DNA of 64,000 nucleotides, taken from contig CANMKB010000001.1 of NCBI GenBank assembly GCA_947498415.1, positions 124,001 to 188,000 on the forward strand, in the 5' to 3' direction. The translations under genes and the position numbers were made by a program. Source of the DNA: an uncultured Paracoccaceae bacterium. Lineage in GTDB: Bacteria; Pseudomonadota; Alphaproteobacteria; Rhodobacterales; Rhodobacteraceae. The notes beneath the pieces were generated by a model that worked only from the letters and a program-made list of their open reading frames with translations, had not been told where the DNA came from and did not search any database. Shown here one piece after another: positions 54,377 to 63,236 of the stretch (its first letter is position 1; each line of letters begins with the position of its first letter).

Positions 54377-55339
54377 ATGACCAATTACCTCGATTTTGAA
54401 AAACCACTGGCCGAGATTGAAGGCAAAGCCGAAGAGCTTCGGGCTATGGCGCGGCAAAACGAGGACATGGACGTCGAAGACGAAGCCGCTGCTCTCGACC
54501 GCAAAGCGGGCGAAATGCTTCAGGACCTTTACGGCAACCTGACAGCGTGGCGGAAATGCCAAGTAGCACGTCACCCGGACCGCCCGCATTGCATTGATTA
54601 CATCAATGCCCTGTTCACCGATTACACCCCATTGGCCGGCGACCGTAACTTTGCCGATGACCATGCGGTGATGGGTGGCTTGGCACGTTTCAATGACCAG
54701 CCGGTCGTTGTCATCGGGCAGGAAAAAGGCTCTGACACCAAATCACGCATCGAGCGTAACTTTGGCATGGCCCGCCCTGAAGGCTATCGCAAAGCGATCC
54801 GCCTGATGGAGATGGCTGATAAATTCGGCCTTCCGATCATCACTTTGGTCGACACCCCGGGTGCATATCCGGGCAAAGGTGCTGAAGAGCGCGGCCAGTC
54901 CGAAGCGATTGCCCGCAGCACTGAAAAATGTCTGCAGGTCAAGGTTCCTGTGATTTCTATCATCATTGGCGAAGGCGGTTCTGGCGGTGCGGTTGCATTC
55001 GCGACAGCCAACAAGCTCGCCATGCTTGAGCACTCTGTGTACTCTGTGATCACCCCTGAAGGCTGCGCCTCTATTTTGTGGAAGAACGCTGAAAAGATGC
55101 GTGAAGCGGCAGAAGCACTGCGTCTGACCGCTGGTGACCTGCTTCAGCTGGGCGTCGTTGACCGCAGCATCACAGAGCCATTGGGCGGTGCGCACCGCGA
55201 CCGTGACGCTGCGATTGCTGCTGTGGGTTCGACCATCGCGGATATGCTGAAAGATCTGGGCGATTTGGACGGCGACGCGCTGTTGAAAGCCCGTCGCGAA
55301 AAGTTCCTAGAGCTCGGCTCTAAGGGGCTTGCAGCCTAA
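54377..55339 (+). CDS. accA: Acetyl-CoA carboxylase carboxyltransferase subunit alpha
   Basis: The 320-residue protein starts [20 protein letters not shown]. It has [20 protein letters not shown] and [20 protein letters not shown], the crotonase-fold motifs of AccA. With AccD it moves CO2 from biotin to acetyl-CoA in the first step of fatty acid synthesis. GGAG lies about 6 nt before the ATG. It is a single gene, convergent with the GntR gene. Confidence 0.97.
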   Translation: MTNYLDFEKPLAEIEGKAEELRAMARQNEDMDVEDEAAALDRKAGEMLQDLYGNLTAWRKCQVARHPDRPHCIDYINALFTDYTPLAGDRNFADDHAVMGGLARFNDQPVVVIGQEKGSDTKSRIERNFGMARPEGYRKAIRLMEMADKFGLPIITLVDTPGAYPGKGAEERGQSEAIARSTEKCLQVKVPVISIIIGEGGSGGAVAFATANKLAMLEHSVYSVITPEGCASILWKNAEKMREAAEALRLTAGDLLQLGVVDRSITEPLGGAHRDRDAAIAAVGSTIADMLKDLGDLDGDALLKARREKFLELGSKGLAA

Positions 55340-55344
55340 TCACA

Positions 55345-55995
55345 TCAAGACGCCAAGAGACGCAGCCCCTGCGTCACATCTGTGCGGACAGCTATTCGAA
55401 GGCCGGGTTCATCCCCGGCCTTTAGTGCAGCCAGGATATGGCGATGAAATTGTGGCGGATCACTGCGGCGCAGTTTGCTGTAAAGTGTGCGCATCGTCGG
55501 ACCAAGCTGAAGCCAAACGGTTTCAGCCATGGCCAACATCGCCGGGGCTTGGGCCCGCAAATACAACGTTCGATGAAAATCCAGATTGGCCCGAATGTAA
55601 CGCACATCATCGCGATGGGCGACGGCCTCGGCCACTGTGCTGTTGATCGCTTGCAAACGGTCAATCAACGCCATGTGGGCGCGCGGCAAAGCCCGGCTGG
55701 CCAGCTCGACTTCGATCAAAGCACGCAAGGCGGCGAGCTCTTCGATCCGATCGGTCGACAGCTCTGGCGTTGAAACCCGCCCGGAGGCTGACAAGGTCAG
55801 CGCCCCTTCGGCCACCAATCGACGGACTGCTTCGCGGGCCGGGGTCATAGAGACCTCATATTCAGCGCCGATCCCTCGCAAGGTCAGCGCCTGCCCTGGA
55901 GCAATTTCGCCATGCATGATACGGCTGCGCAGGCCGCGATACACGCGGTCATGGGCCAAGGTGGTTTGATCTGTCGTTTTGAGTGGTGCTTGCAT
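55345..55995 (-). CDS. GntR-family regulator with FCD domain
   Basis: A 216-residue protein with a winged HTH (ALTLRGIGAEYEVSMTPARE, then AVRRLVAEGALTL) and an all-helical FCD domain (about 80-210) whose Asp/His residues usually hold a metal and bind organic acids. The target genes are not adjacent: neighbours are accA (convergent) and the YgjP-like gene. Confidence 0.9.
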   Translation of the reverse strand: MQAPLKTTDQTTLAHDRVYRGLRSRIMHGEIAPGQALTLRGIGAEYEVSMTPAREAVRRLVAEGALTLSASGRVSTPELSTDRIEELAALRALIEVELASRALPRAHMALIDRLQAINSTVAEAVAHRDDVRYIRANLDFHRTLYLRAQAPAMLAMAETVWLQLGPTMRTLYSKLRRSDPPQFHRHILAALKAGDEPGLRIAVRTDVTQGLRLLAS

Positions 55996-56045
55996 GGGGT
56001 AAATGTGATCACAAATTGCGGCAAGGTCAATCTGCGAATAGAGAT

Positions 56046-56735
56046 TTAGCCAAATCGGTAACGATGTAGCTTTTCACCATGCGCCTTAAGCCAATTCCGT
56101 TCAGCGCGATGAGGCCCATAAAGTTGCTCGACCACAGCCCAAAACGCCGGAGAATGGTTCATCTGAGCCAAATGCGCGACCTCATGGGCTGCCACGTAGT
56201 TCAGCACCTCTTCTGGTGCCAGAACCAAGCGCCATGAAAACATCAAAGCACCCGCGCTTGAACACGACCCCCACCGAGAGCGCGTGTCGCGTATGGTCAT
56301 GCGGCTATAAGAGCGCCCCAGTCGGGCGCTGTAGCCATCCACAGACCGCACAAGACGACTGCGCGCTTCTTCCTTGAGAAACCCCAACAGACGCGCTGGA
56401 ACGCGCTCTGCGCCGCCGGGCACATGAAATTCCTCGTTTTCCATGACAACGGTGCGCCCCTGCCCGGCTTTCACTGTCATAAGAGACCCTTGGAACGGAA
56501 CCTCTGACCCAATTCCAACTTGAATGGGCGTTGGGAAATCGGCGAGCTGTTTCTCGATCCAGCCTGAACGGGACTGAGCGAAATCCAACCCTTCACGCTC
56601 TGCCACATGGGTGGGCATAGTGAGGGTGACTTTGCCATCCAATCGGGACACGCGCAGGCTAATCCGCTTGGCCCGCGCTGATCGGCGCACCGATAGGCGA
56701 ATATCGGTCCCAGAGAGCTGAAACTGTTGTGTCAT
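56046..56735 (-). CDS. YgjP-like M48/SprT-fold metallopeptidase (DUF45)
   Basis: From ATG 56735 the protein has 229 residues starting MTQQFQLSGTDIRLSVRRSA; an upstream ATG at 56786 has no site. RWGSCSSAGALMFSWRLVLA, then the zinc motif HEVAHLAQMNHSPAFW with a downstream His, match the YgjP family. Its role in bacteria is unclear; homologues accompany DNA-protein crosslink repair or restriction genes, which are absent here. Confidence 0.88.
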   Translation of the reverse strand: MTQQFQLSGTDIRLSVRRSARAKRISLRVSRLDGKVTLTMPTHVAEREGLDFAQSRSGWIEKQLADFPTPIQVGIGSEVPFQGSLMTVKAGQGRTVVMENEEFHVPGGAERVPARLLGFLKEEARSRLVRSVDGYSARLGRSYSRMTIRDTRSRWGSCSSAGALMFSWRLVLAPEEVLNYVAAHEVAHLAQMNHSPAFWAVVEQLYGPHRAERNWLKAHGEKLHRYRFG

Positions 56736-56841
56736 ATCCGCTCTGATCCCCTTGATGGTACGATACCCTTTGACTTGCCTCATCACTTATGGCAGTTGGC
56801 CCGAACTGTCGACAAGACTCACGTGATTTAGGGGGATTCCC

Positions 56842-57165
56842 ATGCCCAAAGAAGAATGGGGCGTCAAACGCCTTTGCCCGACTACCGGTAAGCGTTTTTA
56901 CGACCTCAACAAGAACCCGATTGTCAGCCCGTATACTGGCGAAGTCGTGGAGCTGGATTCCAGCAAAAGCCGTATGATCGCGGCTGACAATGAAGATGCA
57001 GCAACGCTGAAAGCGAAATCTGCGAACATTGATGATGCAGATGTCCTAGAGAGCGACGACGACGTTGATCTGGAACTGGACGATGACGTTCTTGACGAGG
57101 ACGAAGACGAAAACGTGTCTCTCGAAGAGATCGCCGACGTTCCTGCGGACGACAACGAAGAATAA
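56842..57165 (+). CDS. TIGR02300 family acidic protein
   Basis: The 107-residue protein begins MPKEEWGVKRLCPTTGKRFY and continues DLNKNPIVSPYTGEVV, the FYDLN signature of the family. The second half is an extremely acidic tail (about residues 65-107). It is common in alphaproteobacteria and of unknown function. GGGGGATT lies before the ATG. Confidence 0.92.
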   Translation: MPKEEWGVKRLCPTTGKRFYDLNKNPIVSPYTGEVVELDSSKSRMIAADNEDAATLKAKSANIDDADVLESDDDVDLELDDDVLDEDEDENVSLEEIADVPADDNEE

Positions 57166-57166
57166 A

Positions 57167-57205
57167 GAGTTTGGGTGGGATTTTTCACTTGATCCCACCC
57201 AACTC
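57167..57205 (+). terminator. Hairpin after the TIGR02300 gene
   Basis: GAGTTTGGGTGGGAT (57167-57181) pairs with ATCCCACCCAACTC (57192-57205), a 14-bp stem with one bulged T, directly after the stop codon. No U-run follows. Confidence 0.6.
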
Positions 57206-57250
57206 AGCGCCTAATTAGTCGCGCACAGGCGATATCGCCAACATGATTTA

Positions 57251-57326
<76 letters not shown>

Positions 57327-57802
57327 ATCTTCCTTTGTATCGTGCAGCATAGTTTTGCCTTTTGGGAAGCATAGTTCTTCCTTTTGCTTCTGTGCCCATC
57401 GGTTGAAAACCCAACTTTGATATTTTGCAGTACGGAACTTGAACTCGTTCTATTTGTTTGCTCATCAATATATCTTTACTCTGGAATCTGAGTCCCGTTT
57501 GCCCTTGTATGGCGCACAATGTTGCGATCTGCCCACGATCTGCAAAGAGAACGTCCTGCGCAAGATATCAAAGACATTGTTCCGATGGTGGAAGCTCCCG
57601 GAACAAAACCAGCTTGATAACTCTTATTAAGTCACGTGGAGCGGACCAGTTGCTGCGCCCCAATTTACAGACATTTCCATCAGACGAACTCTGGGAAGGC
57701 AGTCGAATGTCTGCTCTGCGGACAAAAGTTGCCTTTCTTAGCAACCTTAGCAACAGTGTTAATGGGTGCTTTCTGGAAGCCGGAATTGAACGATCAATCC
57801 CA
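57327..57802. other. Gene-free stretch downstream of tRNA-Ala
   Basis: No convincing gene. The sequence is AT-richer than its surroundings. An 18-bp imperfect direct repeat (GCATAGTTTTGCCTTTTG, 57347-57364, and GCATAGTTCTTCCTTTTG, 57369-57386) follows the tRNA. I found no copy of the tRNA 3' end here or up to 61300, so an attachment site is not shown. Confidence 0.4.
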
Positions 57803-58315
57803 CTAACCAGCAAAATAGCCAGCTCCGGGTCGCCACGGAATATCGGTTGCACCATAATCAAACCCCATCGAGTGTAATGCGCTGGTGACTTGGCTACGGT
57901 GGTGCGTTTGGTGATTAAAGAGTTGCACGACCATCACCCAACGCGGGATAGCGGGCAGGTCATTTCCCAGTGGATCGCGCTTAGTCGTTTTCCCTGCTAG
58001 CCAGCCTTCAGTCCATTCATGAGCGCCTTTCGACAGAAAATCGTCCTGCTCAAGGCGAATGGATTTCAGTGTTTCCCAGTCAGGCCATGCCACGTGATTA
58101 GGCGCATGGCATTCTGGCAAGGTGCCGTTCAAGAAGTTCTGGATGTGGTGATTGACCACACATATATGATCAAGGGTATTGTGGATCGAACCAAAGAACA
58201 TACCGCGATTCAGCATTCTTTCCTTTGGCCCAATGTCGTCACAACACTGTTAGACGTTATCGTTCTGCCAGAGCGTATAGGTCGCCATCTCTTGGATGTA
58301 TTCACTCGTAATCAT
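57803..58315 (-). pseudogene. DinB-family protein, interrupted by a stop codon
   Basis: From ATG 58315 the minus strand reads MITSEYIQEMATYTLWQNDN, V, then TAA (58252-58250) as codon 22, then continues in the same frame QCCDDIGPKERMLNRGMFFG and on to 57803. The restored protein (170 codons) has the normal DinB layout, including the HQTHHRSQV metal motif near the C-terminus. A Tyr codon (TAC/TAT) probably became TAA. A shorter product could start at Met 58216, but it would lack the first helix. DinB proteins are metal-dependent thiol-transferase-like enzymes. Confidence 0.85.
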
Positions 58316-58386
58316 TGCAATGTCTCAAATTTGTCCGTTGGTTTGCGATGCTCGCTTGAAAACAAATATCCGCAGAGCGTACTTAT

Positions 58387-59373
58387 TCATCGCTGGTTCC
58401 CAACAACAATCTTGCCAACAACCTTGCGCTGTTCGAGGCTATGAATTGCATCAGCAACTTCGTCTAACGGAATGGTTCTTTGGATCGCCGGTTTAAATTT
58501 ACCCTGGGCAATCATCTCGAGCACGATGGCGATATTCTCTGCAACCGGTACTTCTTGGGCCACAGATGTAAATTTCTGTGCGTTTTTCGCAAACAAGCGA
58601 CCAAAGAGCTTAACCTGCAGCATCCTGTAATAGCTTCCGCCGACTAACACGTACCTTCCACTATTTGTAAGCACGCTCGAATAGGCCCGTGGGCTTTGAA
58701 AACAGGCAGTGTCAATGACGACGTCATAAATACCTTGATCTAAAAACTCAATTGAGGTTTTGGTGTAGTCAACGATCTCGTCCGCCCCCCAGCTTTTGAC
58801 GGCTGCGGCCTTTTCTGTCCTGCACATCGCTGTCACGTGAGCCCCCAGCGCTTTGGCAATCAAAACGGAAAATGAACCTACACCCCCCGATGCACCGTTC
58901 ACGAGCACTCTTTCGCCGGGGCGAACCCCGCTCTGGATCAACGCCATCATGGCAGCTTGGCCCGAAATGGGGACTGTCGCCGCTTCGTTGAAAGAAATCT
59001 CGTCCGGTTTTCTCACCAAATCATCAGCTTTTACGACTGCGAATTCAGCGTATCCACCGCCAAAGCTCTTTCGAATATCTGCGACAACGGCGTCCCCTAC
59101 ATCAAAGGAGCTGACCTTTGCCCCAAGGGCCTGAACAGTTCCGGCCACATCCATGCCCGGCGTTTGGTATTTCTTTGCCGGTCTGAAGAGCCCCAAAAAT
59201 AGGCGAACGATAAGGTATTTCGCTCTCACCATGTGATGATCTGCAGCGTTGATTGAACTGTTCTCGACTTTTACCAATACCTCGTTAGCTTTTGGACTAG
59301 GTATGTTCAATCCATGCTCCAGAACGAGTACTTTCTTCGGTTCACCATATTGACGATAAATGATAGCGCGCAT
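58387..59373 (-). CDS. NAD(P)-dependent MDR oxidoreductase
   Basis: The 328-residue protein starts MRAIIYRQYGEPKKVLVLEH. It has an N-terminal GroES-like domain without zinc Cys pattern and a Rossmann half with VNGASGGVGSFSVLIAKALG. NSSINAADHHMVRAKY matches the group of NAD(P)-dependent alcohol dehydrogenases/quinone reductases often induced by electrophiles. It is divergent from a LysR gene, its likely regulator. Base use is AT-richer than the core genes. Confidence 0.88.
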   Translation of the reverse strand: MRAIIYRQYGEPKKVLVLEHGLNIPSPKANEVLVKVENSSINAADHHMVRAKYLIVRLFLGLFRPAKKYQTPGMDVAGTVQALGAKVSSFDVGDAVVADIRKSFGGGYAEFAVVKADDLVRKPDEISFNEAATVPISGQAAMMALIQSGVRPGERVLVNGASGGVGSFSVLIAKALGAHVTAMCRTEKAAAVKSWGADEIVDYTKTSIEFLDQGIYDVVIDTACFQSPRAYSSVLTNSGRYVLVGGSYYRMLQVKLFGRLFAKNAQKFTSVAQEVPVAENIAIVLEMIAQGKFKPAIQRTIPLDEVADAIHSLEQRKVVGKIVVGNQR

Positions 59374-59648
59374 TATTTCCCTTAACCTTTAGGGGCAGCC
59401 CCTTGTTTGGCGACACTGGTGACCTGGTCGCGTGTGGTTTCACTAGACAAAGTGAAGTTTGAGAGCCGAAAGATGAAATCTGAAGTGTAGCGTTGATCCG
59501 CAACACACTCTTTTCCAAATTTCCGTACGCCAAGAAACCACATTTTGGCGTTTGTATTTGCAGGCGTCAGCTCGACTGCTTTGATCACTAAGCATACGCA
59601 AAGCGATGATCAATTGACGAAAATTGCTTGGGGGGTATACAAAATTGT

Positions 59649-60554
59649 ATGAACTGGAATTCGATACTGTTTGACTGGAACCAAGTTAGGGCTTTCCTCG
59701 CGACCGCAGAGGAAGGCTCATTCAGCGCGGCTGCACGGGTACTAAACACCTCGCAGCCAACGATAAGCCGGCAAATCTCAGCGCTTGAATCCTCGCTGAA
59801 GGCCACTTTGGTCGAACGCAGCGTGACAGGGCAAACTCTTACACTTACGGGGCAAGAACTACTCGATCATGTCCGCGTGATGGGGGAGGCAGCAACCCTT
59901 ATTTCTATGGTTGCAGATCGACAGTCTCAGGAAGTTTCAGGAGATGTCGTTTTAACAGCCACCGACCTGATGTCGGCTGCAATATTGCCAAAGGTCTTGA
60001 GACCGCTTCGCGATACCGCTCCGGGGATCACCATTCGCATCGTTGAGTCGAATGATAACCAAAACCTTATAATGCGAGAGGCAGATATCGCCATCCGGCA
60101 TGTGCGTCCACAGGAACCAGAATTGATTGCACGCCACGTTGGAGACCTGCGTTCAAATCTATACGCGGCGCGTGGTTATCTAGACAAAGCGGGCCGACCT
60201 CACACAATCAGAGAGGTCGCTGATCTTGCCTTCATTGGTATTCCAGAGCCTGACTACCTGGTTGAAGCTTTGCAAAACATGGGCATTCCTGTCCAAGCTG
60301 ATCGATTTGTCATCCAGCCACATTCCAGCATGGTTGCCTGGGAAATGGTCAAAGCGGGTCACGGCGTTTCCATGTTGCCCGCATTCCTTGGCGAAACTGA
60401 ACCAGGCATCGAAACCGTGTTTGCTGACGTCCCTTCCATGGAGTTTCCCATCTGGCTGGTAACGCATAAAGAGCTTCGGACCAGCTCAAGGATCAGAACC
60501 GTTTTTGACACGCTGGCGATCCAGCTTCAGGCAGTAGCCAATGAGCGGCGCTAA
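59649..60554 (+). CDS. LysR-family regulator of the adjacent MDR gene (probable)
   Basis: ATG 59649 gives 301 residues starting MNWNSILFDWNQVRAFLATA with HTH SFSAAARVLNTSQPTISRQI. The effector domain includes DLMSAAILPKVLRPL and IAIRHVRPQEPELIAR. It is a paralogue in style of the regulator at 36534. The site is weak (GGGGGG 13 nt upstream). GATCA (59583-59587) and TGATC (59608-59612) in the 275-bp divergent spacer form an inverted repeat that could be its operator. Confidence 0.88.
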   Translation: MNWNSILFDWNQVRAFLATAEEGSFSAAARVLNTSQPTISRQISALESSLKATLVERSVTGQTLTLTGQELLDHVRVMGEAATLISMVADRQSQEVSGDVVLTATDLMSAAILPKVLRPLRDTAPGITIRIVESNDNQNLIMREADIAIRHVRPQEPELIARHVGDLRSNLYAARGYLDKAGRPHTIREVADLAFIGIPEPDYLVEALQNMGIPVQADRFVIQPHSSMVAWEMVKAGHGVSMLPAFLGETEPGIETVFADVPSMEFPIWLVTHKELRTSSRIRTVFDTLAIQLQAVANERR

Positions 60555-60640
60555 CCAATTGCGCCTAAATTCATTCTTTAGCGATAGAGGTGGGCCTTAA
60601 TAGAACAGGTTTGCTCTTAAAGGCAGAAGCACAAACTGGG

Positions 60641-61196
60641 TCAGTCCGCTCCGAACGCGACCGCGACTGCGGAGACCTTTGCAATGGCTTCTATTTCGTC
60701 ACGGGAGTTGGCTTCTTGGCTTTGCAAGGCGAGTCTCGCAGAAGCGCCAATCAACTCGAGCAACAAAATTGCGACCGTTGTGGGATTTCTCGACATCTCG
60801 GGAAGGGCGCGTTGCATTGAAACACCAATGAGTCGCCCCACCTTTTCGTTTTCGCGACTACAAAGCTCAGACAGTTCTGGTGAGCTTTGTGCCCCCATCC
60901 ATACGGCGGGGAGCACCGGATCGTCCAAAAACAATTGAAAATACTGACTGACTAGACTTTGGACTGCGTCCACTAGATCGCTTTGACGTTCTACGGGCCC
61001 AAACAACCGTCGGACAATATGGTGAATGTCTTCGTGGTGCAGTTCGATCAGCGAGACCATTAAGGCCGGCTTTCCAGAGAAATACCTGTAGATTGCGCTC
61101 CGTTTCAAATGGAAGAATCGACAAGCTCGTCAACACCGTTGTTGGGCATCTGACCCGAATGTCGATGTCGCTCATTGTGGCGCACGCGGCATAACC
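60641..61196 (-). pseudogene. TetR-family regulator, broken in the DNA-binding domain
   Basis: The longest frame (60641-61108, 155 codons from a TTG) starts inside the recognition helix: KRSAIYRYFSGKPALMVSLI, followed by a full TetR ligand domain. Upstream, in another frame, 61196-61164 reads GYAACATMSDI, the usual start of the TetR HTH. About 37 extra bases and a one-base frame change separate the two parts, and a stop (TGA) precedes the TTG. The first helix is not found. It cannot make a normal DNA-binding protein. Confidence 0.7.
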
Positions 61197-61327
61197 TTCT
61201 GTTATTATTATGTATAATACTCCTCAGGAAAATTAGTAGACATAAACTCTTCGCTGCGTCAAATTGTATACATATTGCATGCAATGATTCGATCGCGTGC
61301 ATATTCTTGTTTGGGGGCGGAAAACAC

Positions 61328-62056
61328 ATGACAGAAACCAAGTCTTATCAGCGCGGCTCGGCTGCGACAGAGATTTGCAATGTGTTGCGCCGTGAGATTC
61401 TAACGTTAGCGTTGGAGCCTGGTACGCCTCTGGATGAAACAGGGCTTTCCAAGCGTTTCAACGTTTCTCGGTCCCCAATTCGCGAAGTTCTCAATCGATT
61501 GCTGGCCGAGCGTTTGGTGGAAGCGCTGCCAAACCGCACCACCATTGTTGCACCAGTTGATTTGATGAATTTCTCCAACTTCATCGAAGCATTGGATCTG
61601 CAGCAACGCTACGCAACTCGACTTGCAGCCCGCAATCGCAGCGCAGATGATTTGAGCAACCTGCGAAATTTGTCGGATCAATATCGGGACGCGGTTCACT
61701 CAGCCAAAGCATTTGAAACGCTTCAGGCGAACTTTGAGTTTCACAATGCCGTCGCGCTTGCGGGAAAAAATCCATACGTCGTGCGTCAATATGGCGAGCT
61801 CCTATCAGAGGCGCGACGGTTGCTGCACATCCACATTAACTTTTTGGACGCTCAGGGGCGTTGGGATGTCTTGGATGATCAACACGACGACTTTGTCGAT
61901 GCCATCGAAGCGCAAGATGTTGCCTTGGCAGATCGCATTGCGCACGAACACACGGTTCAGTTCCACGACCGATTCCTGAAGGCTTTGCAATATAGATCTG
62001 ACGATGATTTTCAGTTTGAAACGACAGATTTCCTTGGCGCAGGGGCGCACTCGTGA
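61328..62056 (+). CDS. GntR-family regulator with FCD domain
   Basis: ATG 61328 with GGGGGCGGA upstream gives 242 residues starting MTETKSYQRGSAATEICNVL. The winged HTH is ETGLSKRFNVSRSPIREVLN; the FCD domain (about 90-225) has FEFHNAVALAGKNPYVVRQY. It overlaps the enolase-superfamily gene by four bases (GTGA), so it is translationally coupled to it and probably senses that pathway's substrate. Confidence 0.92.
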   Translation: MTETKSYQRGSAATEICNVLRREILTLALEPGTPLDETGLSKRFNVSRSPIREVLNRLLAERLVEALPNRTTIVAPVDLMNFSNFIEALDLQQRYATRLAARNRSADDLSNLRNLSDQYRDAVHSAKAFETLQANFEFHNAVALAGKNPYVVRQYGELLSEARRLLHIHINFLDAQGRWDVLDDQHDDFVDAIEAQDVALADRIAHEHTVQFHDRFLKALQYRSDDDFQFETTDFLGAGAHS

Positions 62057-63177
62057 CCACAATCAGTCAAATTCGCGTCTTGTCTCATTGCAATGATCTG
62101 GGTGGGAAAATCTGGAACCCTGCAATTCGCTGGACTCAAAAGTACGCGGTCTTTGTCGAGATCGTTGATAGCAATGGGCAAGTGGGCTTGGGTGAGTGCT
62201 GGTGTTTTGACACAGCACCCGATGCACTGATAGCGTTCTTGCGCACCGAAGTAATTCCTCATTTCGTTGGCATTCCTGTCGAAAACGCATTTGATGTGGC
62301 GCAGCAACAAATTGCTCGGGCGACTTTGACGGCGCGACATGGCATGTTGATGTCTGCTTTGTCAGGCATTGATATCGCGATCTGGGATCTGAAAGCGCAA
62401 AGTTCAGACGTACCCCTTTGGCAAACTATCGATCCGAATGCGGGTGGGGAGTTCCAGATGTATGGCAGTGGTGGCCTTTATGGTCAGCAGAAAACCCTGC
62501 AAGATTTACAGACAGAAATGCGGTCGATGGCGGATGCCGGTTTTCAGATTTTGAAGATGAAGGTTGGTGCGCTTTCTATCGAGGACGACGTCAAACGCGT
62601 GATGGCTGCGTTGGACGCGCTGCCAGAACCTTACAAGCTGATTGTCGACGGGGTTTACAAGTACTCTGCAGACCAAGCTTTGCGGCTCTTTGATGCGTTG
62701 CCGCGCCATCGCATCGAGGCATTCCAATCACCTGTTGCTGCTCATGATTACGCAGGTATGGCAAAGCTGGTCAAGCATGGTGTTCCGGTGATGGCCACCG
62801 AGGCAGAATACCGTGATGAGCTCCACCAAAAATTAGTTGAGGACGTTCGAGTTCCATTTCTTCAAACAGCACCAGTTGCCGTGGGGGGGATCTCTCGTGT
62901 GCAAGAATTGCAGCGCCTTATCGCCAATAGCGAAACTCGCTTAACGCTCGAAGTTTCGTCAACCTCAGTTGCTCTGGTTGCTGCCTGCCACTTGGCAGCG
63001 GCGAGCAAAGACATAGCGCATGTTGAACGCCACTACGTTCATCAAGTGTTCTTCGAGCAGCTCAACTTTGTATCGTCACCTGATATGCCTGGACAGTTTT
63101 CACTCCCGAAAGTTTCAGGACTTGGGTGCTTCCTGCCTAAGGATCAGGTGACGGTGCATTTCGAAACCACCCACTGA
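62053..63177 (+). CDS. Divergent enolase-superfamily (mandelate racemase-like) enzyme
   Basis: GTG 62053 gives 374 residues. The two-domain MR/MLE fold is clear (SALSGIDIAIWDLKAQSSDV and FQILKMKVGAL with K168-x-K170). Metal ligands: D199 (LIVDGVY) and E250 (MATEAEY) align with mandelate racemase D195 and E247. Where the second ligand E221 (IEEPTLQHDY) is expected, the text reads FQSPVAAHDY, placing Q225. The His297-Asp270 pair is also absent (LEVSSTSV and LQTAPVAVGG at those places). The fold is sure, the reaction is unknown. Aldonate or amino-acid-type substrates are possible; the next gene favours the latter. Confidence 0.85.
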   Translation: MTTISQIRVLSHCNDLGGKIWNPAIRWTQKYAVFVEIVDSNGQVGLGECWCFDTAPDALIAFLRTEVIPHFVGIPVENAFDVAQQQIARATLTARHGMLMSALSGIDIAIWDLKAQSSDVPLWQTIDPNAGGEFQMYGSGGLYGQQKTLQDLQTEMRSMADAGFQILKMKVGALSIEDDVKRVMAALDALPEPYKLIVDGVYKYSADQALRLFDALPRHRIEAFQSPVAAHDYAGMAKLVKHGVPVMATEAEYRDELHQKLVEDVRVPFLQTAPVAVGGISRVQELQRLIANSETRLTLEVSSTSVALVAACHLAAASKDIAHVERHYVHQVFFEQLNFVSSPDMPGQFSLPKVSGLGCFLPKDQVTVHFETTH

Positions 63178-63236
63178 CAATTTGTCCAAGAGCCAACAAG
63201 GCCATTCTAAAATCCAAAATACCAACGGAGAGTTAC

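Noticed and set aside
57568..57861. 97-codon minus-strand frame in the gap after the tRNA
   Set aside because: Overlaps the DinB pseudogene end, has no recognisable domain or start signal; most likely chance.
59382..59588. 68-codon minus-strand frame (GTG start) just upstream of the MDR gene
   Set aside because: No ribosome-binding site, third-position base use unlike neighbouring genes, and it fills the divergent promoter region.
57327..61327. tRNA 3'-end attachment repeat (att) bounding an island
   Set aside because: No second copy of the tRNA end was found by eye; needs a computed repeat search.
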